A stretch of DNA of 64,000 bases from Calendula officinalis. Taxonomy: Eukaryota > Streptophyta > Magnoliopsida > Asterales > Asteraceae. Position 1 is the stretch's first letter. Each line of letters begins with the position of its first letter. The DNA lies in the NCBI GenBank assembly GCA_963853835.1, contig OY970825.1, positions 26,536,835 to 26,600,834 on the forward strand, in the 5' to 3' direction. Made by a program: the position numbers and the translations under genes. The notes under the pieces were generated by a model. That model searched no databases. It saw only the letters and a program-made list of their open reading frames with translations, and had not been told where the DNA came from. Of this stretch, positions 11,327 through 22,462 are shown in pieces.

Positions 11327-11794
11327 GGTGTAATAAATGAAGTTCAGGGACTAAGACTGCAATAAGTAGTATACCACAGGGACCTTCCATGTAATTTACT
11401 CATGTTTAAGTATGAGGAAGGGGTGGACAATTACCATATTAACCCATCATGTGATGTGCACATGGGGGATTTAACGACTTTAATTAACGTCCGTTTGCTT
11501 CAGGGACTACGGGTGCAATAAAGTGGCAACACCAGGGACTCCCAGTGTACTTAATGAAGTTTAGGGACTGTGACTGCAATGGGTGGTAAACCACAGGAAC
11601 CTTAGATGTAATTCGCTCAAAACAAAATGAAGATGCACTTTTGGGTGCTCACTTTCCTATCTATAGGTATTTTCCACTTTCAAGCTTTGCACCCATTTCT
11701 CATTCTCGACGAAATTTTACTTCATTTAACATCGCGTATATACCAGAATTTTGTTAAAATAACACCGCTCATTTAAAGATTTAATTAGCAATCA

Positions 11795-11972
11795 GTTGTT
11801 CTAGATCAACTGGCACCAAGAAATTTTTTAAGAGTTTCGCTTCATAAGATCTCGGGTTCGAGTCTTGCTAAAGTCATTTTATCAGACGAATAAGTGGCGC
11901 GGTTTACTCCCTTTGTAGATGTCATTGTCTGATTTGAACCACTAACTAAAAACTAGTTGGTCGTTCAAAAAA
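11795..11972 (+). mobile_element. SINE-like copy
   Basis: It shares with 32467-32639 a B-box-like GGGTTCGAGTC (near 11855), the phrase GATGTCA(T/C)TGTCT and the 3' end GTTCAAAAAA. The A-box is degenerate. I could not fix the 5' end or a target duplication because a MITE (11981) sits just past the tail. Confidence 0.55.
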
Positions 11973-11980
11973 TTAATATA

Positions 11981-12282
11981 CTTCCTCCGTTTCAAAATAA
12001 GTGGAACACATTTTATTTTGAGGAGTTTCAAAATAAGTTATACATTTTGAAATTTTCTTTATTTGATAAAAAACAGTATGACTCATACTCACTAATAATT
12101 AATATGATTAATTTACCCTTATATTTACTTTTAAACATCATTAAACTCACTTTAATTATAATATATATGCGGGTCTCATAATTCATTAACTATCCAATTT
12201 AATATAATTTAATTTTCACTACAATCTTTCCCCTTAAAAACATGTAATTCAATTTGTGTCACTTATTTTGAAACGTACGAAG
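11981..12282. mobile_element. Stowaway-like MITE
   Basis: 302 bp. The ends CTTCCTCCGTTTCAAAATAAGT and the complementary ACTTATTTTGAAACGTACGAAG are flanked by TA (11979-11980, 12283-12284), as for Tc1/mariner-derived Stowaway elements. Relatives with the same terminus occur at 15187, 19061, 24914, 30507 and 31415. Confidence 0.8.
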
Positions 12283-12974
12283 TATTAAAAATTAAGCAAT
12301 ATCTAGGTGTCAGACTGGCCAAAGCCACATCAAAGGCTTTTAACACCAGTAACACCACACCGTGATGTGTACCCAAGTACGTTAAAGAGATTTCTCCAAA
12401 CCCATAACAGACTGTTAAAAGGATTTATTTTTCTTTTTGTAATTTATGATTGATTTAGATAATTACTGTACGTGTGGATAAATAAACTGATTTATTTAAT
12501 TTATATAATAATGAACTAATTGGTTAATCCATCGATAATCAGATAATATTCTATCGAAGCACATCGATCCCTAGTTTATATGGTTTTTCATCAATTAACT
12601 CCCCCTAAATCCTAATTAATATGCCAAAAGCATGTTAATTAGTTAAATAATGGTTCTTTTTCCTTTAAGAAATTCAACACGTCTTGTGACTTGCACGTGA
12701 ATGCATGTGTGGTATAACGCTACATTTCTTCTAAAAATACGTGGTCGGAGAGCTTCATGGGTTCTAAAGTTTGTCATTTTTATCCCTTTTTAATATTAAT
12801 TACACGGGTCCCGGTCAAAGATCTTCTACTAAAAATTTTCAAAATTTATAAATGGAAATACGGAAAAAGAAAAAAAAAAAACCGCACACACATACACATA
12901 CTCAACTAACCTTTTCTTGCACCGTCCTCATTCTTTCTCTTTCCACAACTTTTTCTCTCTCTATCTTCTTCTAC
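12283..12974 (+). other. Upstream region of the lipase gene
   Basis: AT-rich and non-coding, ending in a CT-rich block (12900-12972). It contains ACGTG words near 12741, but no regulatory element I would name with confidence. Confidence 0.5.
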
Positions 12975-12980
12975 TATAAA
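12975..12980 (+). promoter_or_regulatory. Candidate TATA box of the lipase gene
   Basis: TATAAA within CTACTATAAAACACTAC, 93 bp before the chosen start codon. A transcription start about 30 bp downstream would leave a leader near 60 nt. It would also exclude the upstream in-frame ATG at 12852. Confidence 0.6.
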
Positions 12981-13067
12981 ACACTACTTTTACATCCATC
13001 AAAGTTTGTGTCAGATCGATATACCAAAATCCAAGTAACATATACTCGTACATACAAACAAAGATTC

Positions 13068-14369
13068 ATGAAGGGTGTTATTGGCATGGTTAAACCATGC
13101 AACTTAACCCGACCCACTACCCATTTCCCTGAGGTCTCACACTGTACCACTAGCACGAATGTCGGAACCCGGACCCGGCAGTTAAGTGTCAAGAGTTCTT
13201 GGAATAGTGATTCGGGTCAGAGCCGAGTGGTGAACCGTGTGGCGAAACTGGGTCAGAAATGGAGAGAGTACCAAGGGATCAAAAACTGGGAGGGGTTACT
13301 TGACCCGTTAGATGACGGTCTCCGGCACGAAATTCTCCGGTATGGGGATTTCGTTGAGGCTGCCTACCGGTGTTTCGAGTTTGACACGTCATCACCTGAT
13401 TACGGAACATGTAAGTACTCGAAAACCTCAATGTTGGATAAATGTGGATTAGGGGGGAGTGGATATAAGGTGACTAAAGATTTGCATGCCACGTGTGGGG
13501 TTCAGCTACCAGGTTGGGTTGAGAGAGTGCCTAGCTGTACATCGAAAAACTCCAGCTGGATTGGTTACGTGGCGGTTTGTAATGATGAGGAAGAGATTGC
13601 ACGATTGGGCCGTAGAGATGTGGTGATTGCCTACAGGGGAACTGCCACGTGTCTTGAGTGGATTGAGAATCTACGAGCTATGCTGACATCATTGCCAAAT
13701 GACGTGGCACCTGAAAGAAAAAGAGCAATGGTACAAAAAGGGTTTCTTAGTATGTACACGTCAGCAACCACCACGTGTCCAAGTTTAAGGGATATGGTGA
13801 GGGAGGAGATATCGAGGATAATCGAGACTTATGGTAACGAACCCTTAAGTGTAACGATCACGGGTCATAGCCTAGGTGCAGCCCTAGCCACCCTAACCGC
13901 CTATGATATAACCTCGACATTCAAGAACTCGCCGATGGTGACGGTTGTTTCGTTTGGTGGGCCACGTGTTGGGAACCGTAATTTCCGATCACAACTAGAA
14001 AATAGCGGAACCAGAATCCTTCGGATTGTGAACTCAACCGACGTGATCACGAAAGTCCCCGGGTTCTTGGTCGATGATAGCAATGACATCATTAATAGAA
14101 GAGTTCAAGTATCGGGGTTGCATGGATGGCTACAAAAAAAAGTTGATGAAAATGAATGGTTTAGATATGCTGATGTGGGTAAAGAGCTTAGACTAAGTAG
14201 CGACGCATCGCCATACCTCACTAAATGTGATTTTGCTACGTGTCATGACCTAAAAACTTATCTTCACCTAGTCGATGGCTTCGTGAGCTCCTCGTGCCCG
14301 TTCCGAACAACAGCGAAAAGATTGTTATCCGGGATGAAGAATGAGAAGCAACAAATTTTGATTAGATGA
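13068..14369 (+). CDS. DAD1-like plastid phospholipase A1 (class-3 lipase)
   Basis: A single-exon gene of 433 residues. Lipases of the DAD1/DGL (PLA1-I) family release fatty acids from plastid galactolipids or phospholipids, feeding linolenate into jasmonate synthesis. The triad is visible: Ser268 in GHSLGAAL (266-273), Asp325 in NSTDVITKVPG and His400 in YLHLVDGF. The family blocks WREYQGIKNWEGLLDPLDD, SSWIGYVAVC, RGTATCLEW and SFGGPRVGN are also present. The basic, Ser/Thr-rich first 55 residues suit a plastid transit peptide. I start at 13068 rather than the in-frame ATG at 12852: the extension is CT-rich leader sequence with a TATA box inside it, and the shorter length fits the family. 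Which paralog it is (DAD1, DGL or PLA1-I beta/gamma) cannot be settled by eye. It stands alone between repeats. Confidence 0.93.
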   Translation: MKGVIGMVKPCNLTRPTTHFPEVSHCTTSTNVGTRTRQLSVKSSWNSDSGQSRVVNRVAKLGQKWREYQGIKNWEGLLDPLDDGLRHEILRYGDFVEAAYRCFEFDTSSPDYGTCKYSKTSMLDKCGLGGSGYKVTKDLHATCGVQLPGWVERVPSCTSKNSSWIGYVAVCNDEEEIARLGRRDVVIAYRGTATCLEWIENLRAMLTSLPNDVAPERKRAMVQKGFLSMYTSATTTCPSLRDMVREEISRIIETYGNEPLSVTITGHSLGAALATLTAYDITSTFKNSPMVTVVSFGGPRVGNRNFRSQLENSGTRILRIVNSTDVITKVPGFLVDDSNDIINRRVQVSGLHGWLQKKVDENEWFRYADVGKELRLSSDASPYLTKCDFATCHDLKTYLHLVDGFVSSSCPFRTTAKRLLSGMKNEKQQILIR

Positions 14370-15186
14370 TTAAATATGTTATAGTTAGTGAGAAAATTTG
14401 TAACATTTCATGCTACAAAATTGTATAGATTCGAAGAAAATTGCAAAGATCCTAAATTGGGAACTAATTATTTATAGTTAGTTAAGTAAATGGAAAATTT
14501 ACTTTTAAAAATCAGTGTTTACTTGTTGCAAGAAATGATAACATATAGTCACTTTTAGAAATACATGCATATCCGTCAATGTATGCTAAGTGCCTTGCAT
14601 CAAAAGTAAACGTTACTCCGGCCTATTAGTTATCATACCACGAAAACTTTTAGCGCTTATTTAAATAAAATATTATATCAGTCGTTTACTTTCATGATCA
14701 TTTCAATCACTTCATATTTTTTATTTATTTATTTTTTAAATGGTAAATTTAATATACTCTTAATTGTCACTTATATTCACGACGACACTTGGAATCCATA
14801 TCTCAAAGTTGAGAGGTATACATCATACCGTAAGGTCAATGGCCTTTTGGTCAATCACTTCATTTGATAGTGTTATTTTTAAACTTACAAATTTAAATTC
14901 GCTCCCGCCAAGTCATTTTTTATTTGTTCAAAAAATTAGACATATACTTCATCCCATATTGAAATAAGTAAAATATTATTACTTTCATAATTTTTAAAGT
15001 AACACATTATAATAAGAGTTATCACCAATGACTGATGAGTCAAACAATTTAAAATAAAGTGATATTAATGAGGTCTAAAAAATAAAGATACAATTGTTAT
15101 TTTATCACATTTAAAAAGATAGTTGGTGAGTGTATGTCCACTAAGTTTTACGAAGTATCAAATAAAGCAATCTATCAAATTATATA
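14370..15186. other. 3' flank of the lipase and AT-rich DNA
   Basis: AT-rich with no gene. A degenerate Stowaway-like terminus (ACTTCATCCCATATTGAAAT) occurs near 14947 without a clear partner. Confidence 0.5.
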
Positions 15187-15498
15187 CTTCATCCAATTTA
15201 AAATAAGTGATATACTTTCCATTTTTTAGTAATTCAAAATACGTGATACACTTTAAAAAATTACCTTATTTGTCCAAAAATAGTGGGACCCACACCCAAT
15301 AACTATCTACTTTAAAAAGTGAAATGACTCATTTACCCTTACTTTTTATTTTTAAACATCATTAACCTAATTTATTCAAAGGGTGTGGGACACAATCCCC
15401 ACTAACCATCCAATTAATTTAATTTAACCATCATTAAAAAAATTTGACTCAAAAACCGTGAAACCCAAAGTGTATCACTTATTTTGAATCGGAGGAAG
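15187..15498. mobile_element. Stowaway-like MITE
   Basis: 312 bp, CTTCATCCAATTTAAAATAAG to CTTATTTTGAATCGGAGGAAG, flanked by TA (15185-15186, 15499-15500). The interior (GTGGGACCCACACCCA...) matches the copies at 24914 and 30507. Confidence 0.85.
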
Positions 15499-15782
15499 TA
15501 TAACTAATTTAGAAATTGTCAAATATAAAAAGGGTGTCACTTATTTTGATTGTATAAAGTACGGTTCCAAACTATGTTGTACGTATGCGGATGCTAAAAA
15601 CATGTACCATTTGGACTCAAATATGAAGATCACAAGTTAAACATGTATATGTCTTTTAAAAAGAATTATGTCTAGAGTTATGTTTATAGGTAAATGTTCA
15701 AGAATTTTAGTTAGTCTCATGGGACAATTAATAGCTATTGGATCAAGAAAAATTCAAAGGTTAGGATCAAGATTCAAACTAT

Positions 15783-17080
15783 ACAAACACATGTGCTTCA
15801 ATACATCAATACCCCACCCACCTACGGCGGCCGGCGGACGGCGGCCGGAGGTGGCCGCCGGCGGTAGTGACTAGGGGTGAGCAGAAAAAACGGGTAACCG
15901 GAATTGGAACCGGAACCGCTTTGGAACCGCCGGTTCCGGTTCCTAAAATTATGGAACCGCCCTAAGAGGTTCCGGTTCCGGTTCTCAAAATTTAGGAACC
16001 GGTAACCGGCGGATAACCGGAACCGGCGATTATTCGGTCCATTTTTGTTAAAATATTATATATATGATAAATTTAATGTCCAAATTTAACAATATGAGAA
16101 ATTTTGTGTAATTTTTAATGAGTTTAGTCATTAATTAGTCTAAATATAGTGTTCTAACTATATAATATATAGACAATTATATGTTTATGTGTTTGGAGTT
16201 TATGATTATTCAAAGATTAGTTGATAAAATGACAAAAAAAATGATCAATATTAAAGCTTCCCATCTTATTTTAATTTAACGATTTTAGAAATAGGGTAAC
16301 CGGAACCGGCACCGGAACCGGAGGTTCCGGTTCCGGTTCCGAAAATTGAAGAACCAATACAAGAGGTTCCGGTTCCGGTTCCGGTCGGAACCGACGGGTA
16401 CCCGGCTATGCTTACCCCTAGTAGTGACCGGTGATGGTTGTCGTGACTGGAAGCACATGTGTTTGAAATACAAGGTGAAACACATGTATTTTGAAAATAA
16501 AAGAGTGTATATGTACATCCAAGCACATGTGTTTCATGACTTAAAACACATGTGTTTCGTTACTAGAAGCACATGTGTTTCACTAATAACAGTGATTTTG
16601 AAAATAAAGGAGTGTATATGTACAGCCAAGCACATGTGTTTCAAGTAATGAAGCACATGTGTTTGTAAGCTAGAAGCACATGTGCTTCACTAATAACAGT
16701 TCTTTTAAAAATAAAGGAGTGTATATGTACATCCAAGCACATGTGTTTCGTGACTTGAAACACATGTGCTTTCGTATACTCCTCTGTGTTTTAGAAACTC
16801 ATGTTTTTAGTGACTTGAAACACATGTGTTTCGTGACTAGCTTGAAACACATATGTTTCGAAATAATATGCTCGTTTGTATTTTGGAACACCTGTGATTT
16901 AGTGAAGCACATGTGTTTTAATACATCAATACCACCACCACCCCCATTACCACCAGCACCTTCACTGTCAGCCACCGTTGCCGCCGCCGGCCGGCGGCGA
17001 TCGGCGGCGGCCGGCGGTGGTGACCTGTGGTGGTGGTCGTGACTGGAAGCACATGTGTTTGAAACACATGTACTTGAAAC
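15783..17080. repeat. Cluster of CACATGTG palindromes
   Basis: About twenty copies of AAGCACATGTGTTTC or close variants. Two larger related modules are present: CACATGTG(C/T)TT(C/T)AATACATCAATACC, a GGCGGCCGG-rich block, then GTCGTGACTGGAAGCACATG. They begin at about 15788 and 16904. Another repeated phrase, GGAGTGTATATGTACA, recurs at 16504, 16611 and 16716. The frames through it repeat KHMCF and are not genes. A hAT MITE interrupts the first module. Confidence 0.75.
15872..16420. mobile_element. hAT-type MITE with GGAACCGG repeats
   Basis: 549 bp with termini TAGGGGTGAGC and GCTTACCCCTA and the exact 8-bp duplication GTAGTGAC (15864-15871, 16421-16428). GGAACCGG and CCGGTTCC tracts lie near both ends around an AT-rich core. 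It belongs to the same terminal family as 10985-11326. Confidence 0.88.
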
Positions 17081-17301
17081 ACTATAATTGATCTTGATCA
17101 TTTTGATTCAATGGCTAGTATGTGTTTCTTGGGACTATGCAGAATCCTTAGACTTCCTTGAAGACAACTCTATGTTTATAACAATTAATTAAATTGGTTA
17201 TAATCCGTTAAAAGAAGTAACATATCGATCTCTATCAATTTTACAAAGTCAATATTAGAAACTAATAAAAAATAAAATAAGTAATTAATCTCTATGTAAT
17301 A
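17081..17301. other. Short AT-rich spacer
   Basis: Nothing recognised. Confidence 0.5.
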
Positions 17302-17498
17302 CTCTCTCCGTCCCATTTTAATTATCCACTACAAAAAAGCACACAGTTTAAGAAAAGTGCATTAATTATATAATGTCACCAATCAAATTTTCACTTTCCC
17401 ACTTAAATGTTTTTTGATTGGTTGAAATTTAGGAAATGACACTCTTTGTGGGACAAACTAAAATAGTATACTGGACATTTAAAATGGGACGGAGGGAG
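17302..17498. mobile_element. Small Stowaway-like MITE (CTCTCTCCGTCCC type)
   Basis: 197 bp with inverted ends CTCTCTCCGTCCCATTTTAA and TTAAAATGGGACGGAGGGAG. TA precedes it; the right flank is GA instead of TA, probably a mutation. Confidence 0.75.
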
Positions 17499-19060
17499 GA
17501 CATGATATCGACACATAAGTGAGTCTGTTAGCTTATTTCATTTAAGTATAGATATGATCTTATAAAACCAACAATATTGGCAATAATTTCAATTAGCGAT
17601 ATATTATTACTGGTAAATAATCGATGTTGATTGAAGACCAGAATTTAGATGCTACCTTGCAACTAACATCATGAAACATGTGTTCTTTTTTCTATGCAGG
17701 GATATGTGTATATAGTATATAGTATACGCGTACTATATTAAAATGAGTCGTAGTCTATATTACTTTTAATATGTTATATTAATTTGGTCGAAATAAAAAT
17801 GGATTTTTTTCTTTTTACCATAGGCCATAATAATTTTGAACATAGAAGTGGCTTTGAGATATACCCGATGACATTTATGGTTTATCTTTTTTATAAAACT
17901 GTTTTGTCAAAAATATTTATATATTTTAATAACTACCAAAGTTGAATCATGTGAAGCAAAATCTATATTATCAGTAATTTGTAAATTTTAATTACTAAAA
18001 ATGAAAATAAGTTACGTAACCTTAACAATTTTAACCTAATATGATGTATCCACAATTGTCATTAATCATTATTGAAACGAGTCCAAACGTTTGAATGCAA
18101 ATTTGAAAATATAGTAATATAATGTTTCATGAATTTCTAATTGAAAAACCATAAGTATATTTGAAAATAAATAAGACGGTGTGTGTATGAAGATTTTTTC
18201 GAACGTATATATAATATAGGGTACATGGTAACGTGCAATTAATGAATATAAAATTTACATTTAAACAGAAAATCATATTTACCGTATTATTTTAAAATAA
18301 TAAAAATTAGAGTTCATTAATTAATGTTATTCGATCCATATTAAAAAAATAACCAATTTATTATATGCATATGATAGAATAACACATAAAATTTTAACCA
18401 ATGATCGTTACCATAAAATGAGAAAAAGGGTACTTCGAGAAAAACGTTGCAATCAAAGAAAACCTTATGAAATGTGGAGAGAGGTAAAGAAATGCGAATC
18501 ACATAATATTTTTACAAATATAATTAATATAGATAACAAAATAAATAGAAATTTAAAAGTTAAATTCTCGTAAGAAGTAGGAGTATATGTCGTCATAGGG
18601 TTTTTGTCATTATCAAGTCCACACGTATTGTTTTCTTGACTACCCCACCTAACTGTTTTTTAAAAGTTAATGTTTGAAATTTCGTTCAATACTCTCTTAT
18701 AGAAATTCATTTTCAATGCATGGATCGAACAAGGTTAACGTTCACCTATCAATTGTATTTTTGCCGCATTATGCTACTTCGTTTATATTTTTATAAGATA
18801 AACCGAATAAAAAATTAACAAATTTCCATAAATTTGGTTTTTTAAGGTAATGAAAATTATTTCACTCTCTAAGAAATACGCCTAACATCGTTGACAAATC
18901 ATTTAAGGTTATTAATCGCTACTCTTTTGTATCGAATAAAATAAAAGTCCATCTTTCAAATTTAGTCATCAAGATTTTCATTATAACCCTAAGATAATCT
19001 CCAATATAAAACCAACTCTAATTTTTATGCTACTTTAACTAATGTCAATTTATTCTACTA
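17499..19060. other. AT-rich intergenic DNA, no gene seen
   Basis: No coding frame above about 60 codons and no repeat I can delimit. Confidence 0.6.
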
Positions 19061-19377
19061 CTTCCTCCGTTTCAAAATAAGTGATACACTTTCCATTTTG
19101 AGGTGTTTCAAAATAAGTGATCCACTTTGAAAATTACCATAGTTGGTAAAAGGTAGTGGGGACCACACCCACTAACTATCTCCTTTAATAAAGTGAAAAG
19201 ACACATGTATCCTTACTTTTACTTTTAAACATCATTAAATTAACTTTAATCAATATATGTGGGAACCATCTTACGTACACTAACTATCAAATTTAATCTA
19301 ATTAACCTTTATTATCATTTTTTTGCCTCAAAAACCATGAACTCTAATTTGTATCACTTATTTTGAAATGGAGGAAA
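19061..19377. mobile_element. Stowaway-like MITE
   Basis: 317 bp, CTTCCTCCGTTTCAAAATAA to TTATTTTGAAATGGAGGAAA, flanked by TA on both sides (19059-19060, 19378-19379). Confidence 0.85.
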
Positions 19378-20980
19378 TATTAGAAACTACTCGCCCTATG
19401 CTAGGTGATGAAAAGAGAGAGGATTGAATGTTAAACTATCTAGATTGATAATTAGAAGAAGAGAGGAGATTATAGTTGTGATTGGTAGGTTATTGAATTT
19501 CGAGGTCACTCATCATATCCTACCATATAAAATATTTACCTATTTATCTTAAACGATTAAACTTATAAGTTGAGTTAACATGATTGTCTTTTTTAATAAC
19601 AACAGAAAATGTATGTTCTAAACTAATAATAAATGTAAATCATGTTGTTCACAGAAGAATTTGAACTAATAGTCACAGGCTAATGAAAACACCTTTCAAC
19701 ATATTATACCGCTATGCTACAAATTTAGTAAATAAAGATTATCGGTATATTTAGTAAATAAAGTTTTTTATATATTTATCATTTATTTCGAAAGATCGTG
19801 TATTCATACATAATTGTTTACCAGGGAGCTGGCTTAATCATAAAATTTAACAAATCAATATAAGACTATTTGTAAGGGAGGGGTCACGCCTCTCCGTCCC
19901 CATTCGATCATGTACCAAAGACGTGTCCCCCCTTACACCAAGATCGTGTGACGCCTCCCATGCTTGGTTTGGTCGTCTCATGGTCGTAAGTTACATGCAT
20001 TCAGTGGTTGCTTGTACTTTGTACTTGGTAAGTGGAACATATATTAATAAAATTAATTTTTAAGGTTTGGTCGCCTGCTATGCGGATTTAGTCAGAGTTT
20101 ATTATACATTTGGTCGGTTGAAAAAGATTGATGTCACGCTGAGATGGCATAGGCATAGTCTAAAACAGTAGTTTGAAGGATGGTTGTGAACTGAATATGG
20201 GAACGAGAAATTTATGGAGGGTGTACTCTTTTGACAAATAAAACATACGCATTAATTTTAAATTAAAAAAATTGGCCAAGGTTCAAGTTATTCTAAGTTT
20301 GAAGTCAAAAGAGAATTTAAGAAATTATAGCCTACGTGTAGTGTAAACTCTCTTATTTGCATTAATTAATCCTGGTTTGAGTAACGACAAAAATGTAAAA
20401 ACAAACACAAAGAAGTCAAATAGTATTATACGAATAAGTTTGCAGACTCGAGAGAAAAATAGTAAAATACAATCTTCTACTCCTATTAAATAATAAACCA
20501 CATTGGTCGGTGTCTAACTTTGCTAAGAGTAATTATACGAGTAAATTATGCGAAATTTTACATAAAGTTCTTTAACCCAAAAATTTATTTCTTTTGTCTT
20601 CATTTCTAAAATATATTGCAAGACGGTCATTTATACAATTAGACCGGTTACAATGAGAACGTCCGTAGATCAACCGACGGCTTCCTTCTTCGTCACTCCA
20701 GCCAATGGCATCATAAGTCGGTTAAGAGGCGTCGGTTGGATTTTGCTCTTTACCAAAAGTGAAGACTAGTTTGGGGTAGGGCGACCAAAGTAATTTAATT
20801 AATAGGGTATTTTGTATGTATATGTTTTATGATGATGGGGTTTAAAAAACTGAAAATAAGGAGAATTGATAGCATGTGTATGTGAGTTGAATGTCAGTTA
20901 GAGTGTCTGATAACATGACGCTGATTTGATAAAAGCTGAAATATCAATGGGCGTAACTGTTGAGTGTAGTCAGTAATACT
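19378..20980. other. AT-rich intergenic DNA, no gene seen
   Basis: Low-complexity sequence. A GC-richer island at 19870-20010 shows repeated GTCACGCCTC / GTGACGCCTC words but no gene. Confidence 0.55.
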
Positions 20981-20984
20981 AAGA

Positions 20985-21975
20985 GTGATGGGTATGGTCT
21001 AGGTAAATGAGGCGGTGACGGCCGTCAAGTGACGTACAATAAGACCAGTGCCAACCGGCACGTCGGGGGAAGGCGTCGGGGGACTTTTCGAGCCGTCGTG
21101 CCACGACGGCGTTGGCACCAGCCCGTCGTGGCTTGCGTCGTGGCACACACGTCGTGTTTTCGACGCCATTGGGAAGCCGTCGGTGGAGCGTGTGGGGCCG
21201 AGGGGAGCGTCCAAAATTGAATTCAAAATTCAATTTTTTTTTTTATTTTTTTTTCCCTTTATCTTATTGTTTACCTATAAATACAACACCCTCACATTCA
21301 TAATTTTACACCACTTCTCCCACTTCTTCATTACCTTCATTACCTATTTTCCAGATTTTCATCATGAGTCGTAGATCGAACTCCTCCCCCTCAAATGATC
21401 ACTTCCAAAATTTGTTAAACACCCGTATCCCGTCACCAGCATATTCGTCAAATGCTGGACAGACTAGCCAACCGAGCCCGAGCAACGTCGCATCTGGTTC
21501 GGGTTCGGGTTTTCATCCGTTCTACTCATCCCCCGGCGGTTTCCCGCCCCAAGGCGCTGTTCAACCCGGTTATCAACCGGGTTACCAACCCGGTTACCAA
21601 CACGGTTTTTTTTAAGTTTAGTGTTTTTTTTTATGTTTTAATGTCTTTTTTAAATTTAATGTAATGTTTTTTTAATTTAATGTAATATTTTTTTATTTAA
21701 TGTAGTGTGTTTTTTATTAAATAAAATAGTGATGTGGAAATGATGATGTGGAAAGGATGGGTTTAGTGATGGGTTAGTGATGTGTAGGGTTGGCACGGCC
21801 GTGTCAGTAGCGTGTCAGTAAGGATGCGATGACGTGGCGCTAGTGATGGGTTTAGTGATGGTTTAGTGATGTGTAGGGTTGGGAGAGGCCTAATAATGGG
21901 TAGATGGTGTATTTGGTGGTGACATGGATGAGAGAATTAAGGGGGTTGTGGGCGGTGTTCTTCAAAGTTGGCAGA
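20985..21975 (+). mobile_element. PIF/Harbinger-derived non-autonomous element
   Basis: A GC-rich head (CGTCGTGG / CCACGACGG inverted words, 21060-21190) is followed by a short leader, an ORF-1-like protein start (21364) and a tail full of GATGGGTTTAGTGATG repeats. This layout is familiar from plant Harbinger derivatives. I could not fix terminal repeats or a TTA/TAA duplication, so the borders are approximate. Confidence 0.5.
21364..21615 (+). CDS. Truncated Harbinger ORF1-like protein
   Basis: An 83-residue frame starting MSRRSNSSPSNDHFQNLL, then Ser/Pro-rich, then Tyr/Gly/Gln/Pro repeats (PGYQPGYQPGYQ) up to a stop inside a T run. The start resembles the N-terminus of the Myb-like ORF1 proteins of plant PIF/Harbinger elements, often mis-annotated as GST T3-like; this is from memory. 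The Myb-like domain is missing, so the protein is truncated and probably non-functional. Confidence 0.45.
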   Translation: MSRRSNSSPSNDHFQNLLNTRIPSPAYSSNAGQTSQPSPSNVASGSGSGFHPFYSSPGGFPPQGAVQPGYQPGYQPGYQHGFF

Positions 21976-22011
21976 GTTTTTATATACGAAGTATATAATT
22001 GCGTTCAAGGA

Positions 22012-22462
22012 TGTCTATCATTTTATAAAGTTCCGAGGAACAAATCTCAACAATTAATTTATAAGATCTAATGGTCAAGATTAATCACATATTTTATAAT
22101 TGAGGGTATTTTGGTCATTTTGAAAAAAAATATTTATTATTATTATTATTATTATTATTTATTAATTATTTTTTTCCATAAATAACACATAATATGATTG
22201 TATAATGAATCACATGTGATTGCATACTGAATCACATGTGATTGTGTACTGAATCACATGTGATTGAACTAAAACCTAAAATATAGTTAACTATACAATC
22301 ACATGTGATTTTAAACTAAAATCACATATGATTAAGTACTACACGTAATTTTCAAATAAATAATACTTTTTAACAAAAAAAAAAATTGAATTTTTTTTTA
22401 ATTAGATCTTATTGATCAATTATTGGGATTTGTTCATTGGGACTTTGTAAAATTAATAGACA
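22012..22462. mobile_element. TIR element with ATCACATGTGAT palindromes
   Basis: The terminal inverted repeats TGTCTATCATTTTATAAAGT and, on the other strand, TGTCTATTAATTTTACAAAG continue through a shared AACAAATC(T/C)CAA segment to AAGATCT, about 60 bp at roughly 75% identity. The interior has a (TTA)n run (22131-22160), three exact AATCACATGTGATTG palindromes in tandem (22209-22265) and two further, less exact copies. No clear target duplication was found. Confidence 0.65.

Larger units (their letters stand above)
10163..11618. mobile_element. MULE foldback element with nested insertions
   Basis: The termini GAGCGAATTACATCTAAGG and its reverse complement are flanked by the 9-bp duplication AAAACAAAA (10154-10162 and 11619-11627), the size typical of Mutator-like elements. 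The inverted arms are long (about 335 bp). Each contains a second terminus-like motif, GAGTAAATTACATGGAAGG, at 10379 and its complement ending at 11401. The GTCCCTG wording is shared with the elements at 25248 and 46679. A hAT MITE sits in the right arm and a repeat-rich loop lies between the arms. There is no transposase. Confidence 0.85.

Noticed and set aside
12852..13067. N-terminal extension of the lipase frame
   Set aside because: CT-rich leader with a TATA box inside; the lower ATG gives the family's usual length.
16266..17101. Frames with repeated KHMCF or RNRNRN on both strands
   Set aside because: By-products of the CACATGTG and GGAACCGG repeats.
20979..21303. Overlapping Arg-rich frames on both strands
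   Set aside because: Artefact of a GC-rich stretch in the Harbinger derivative; no family recognised.
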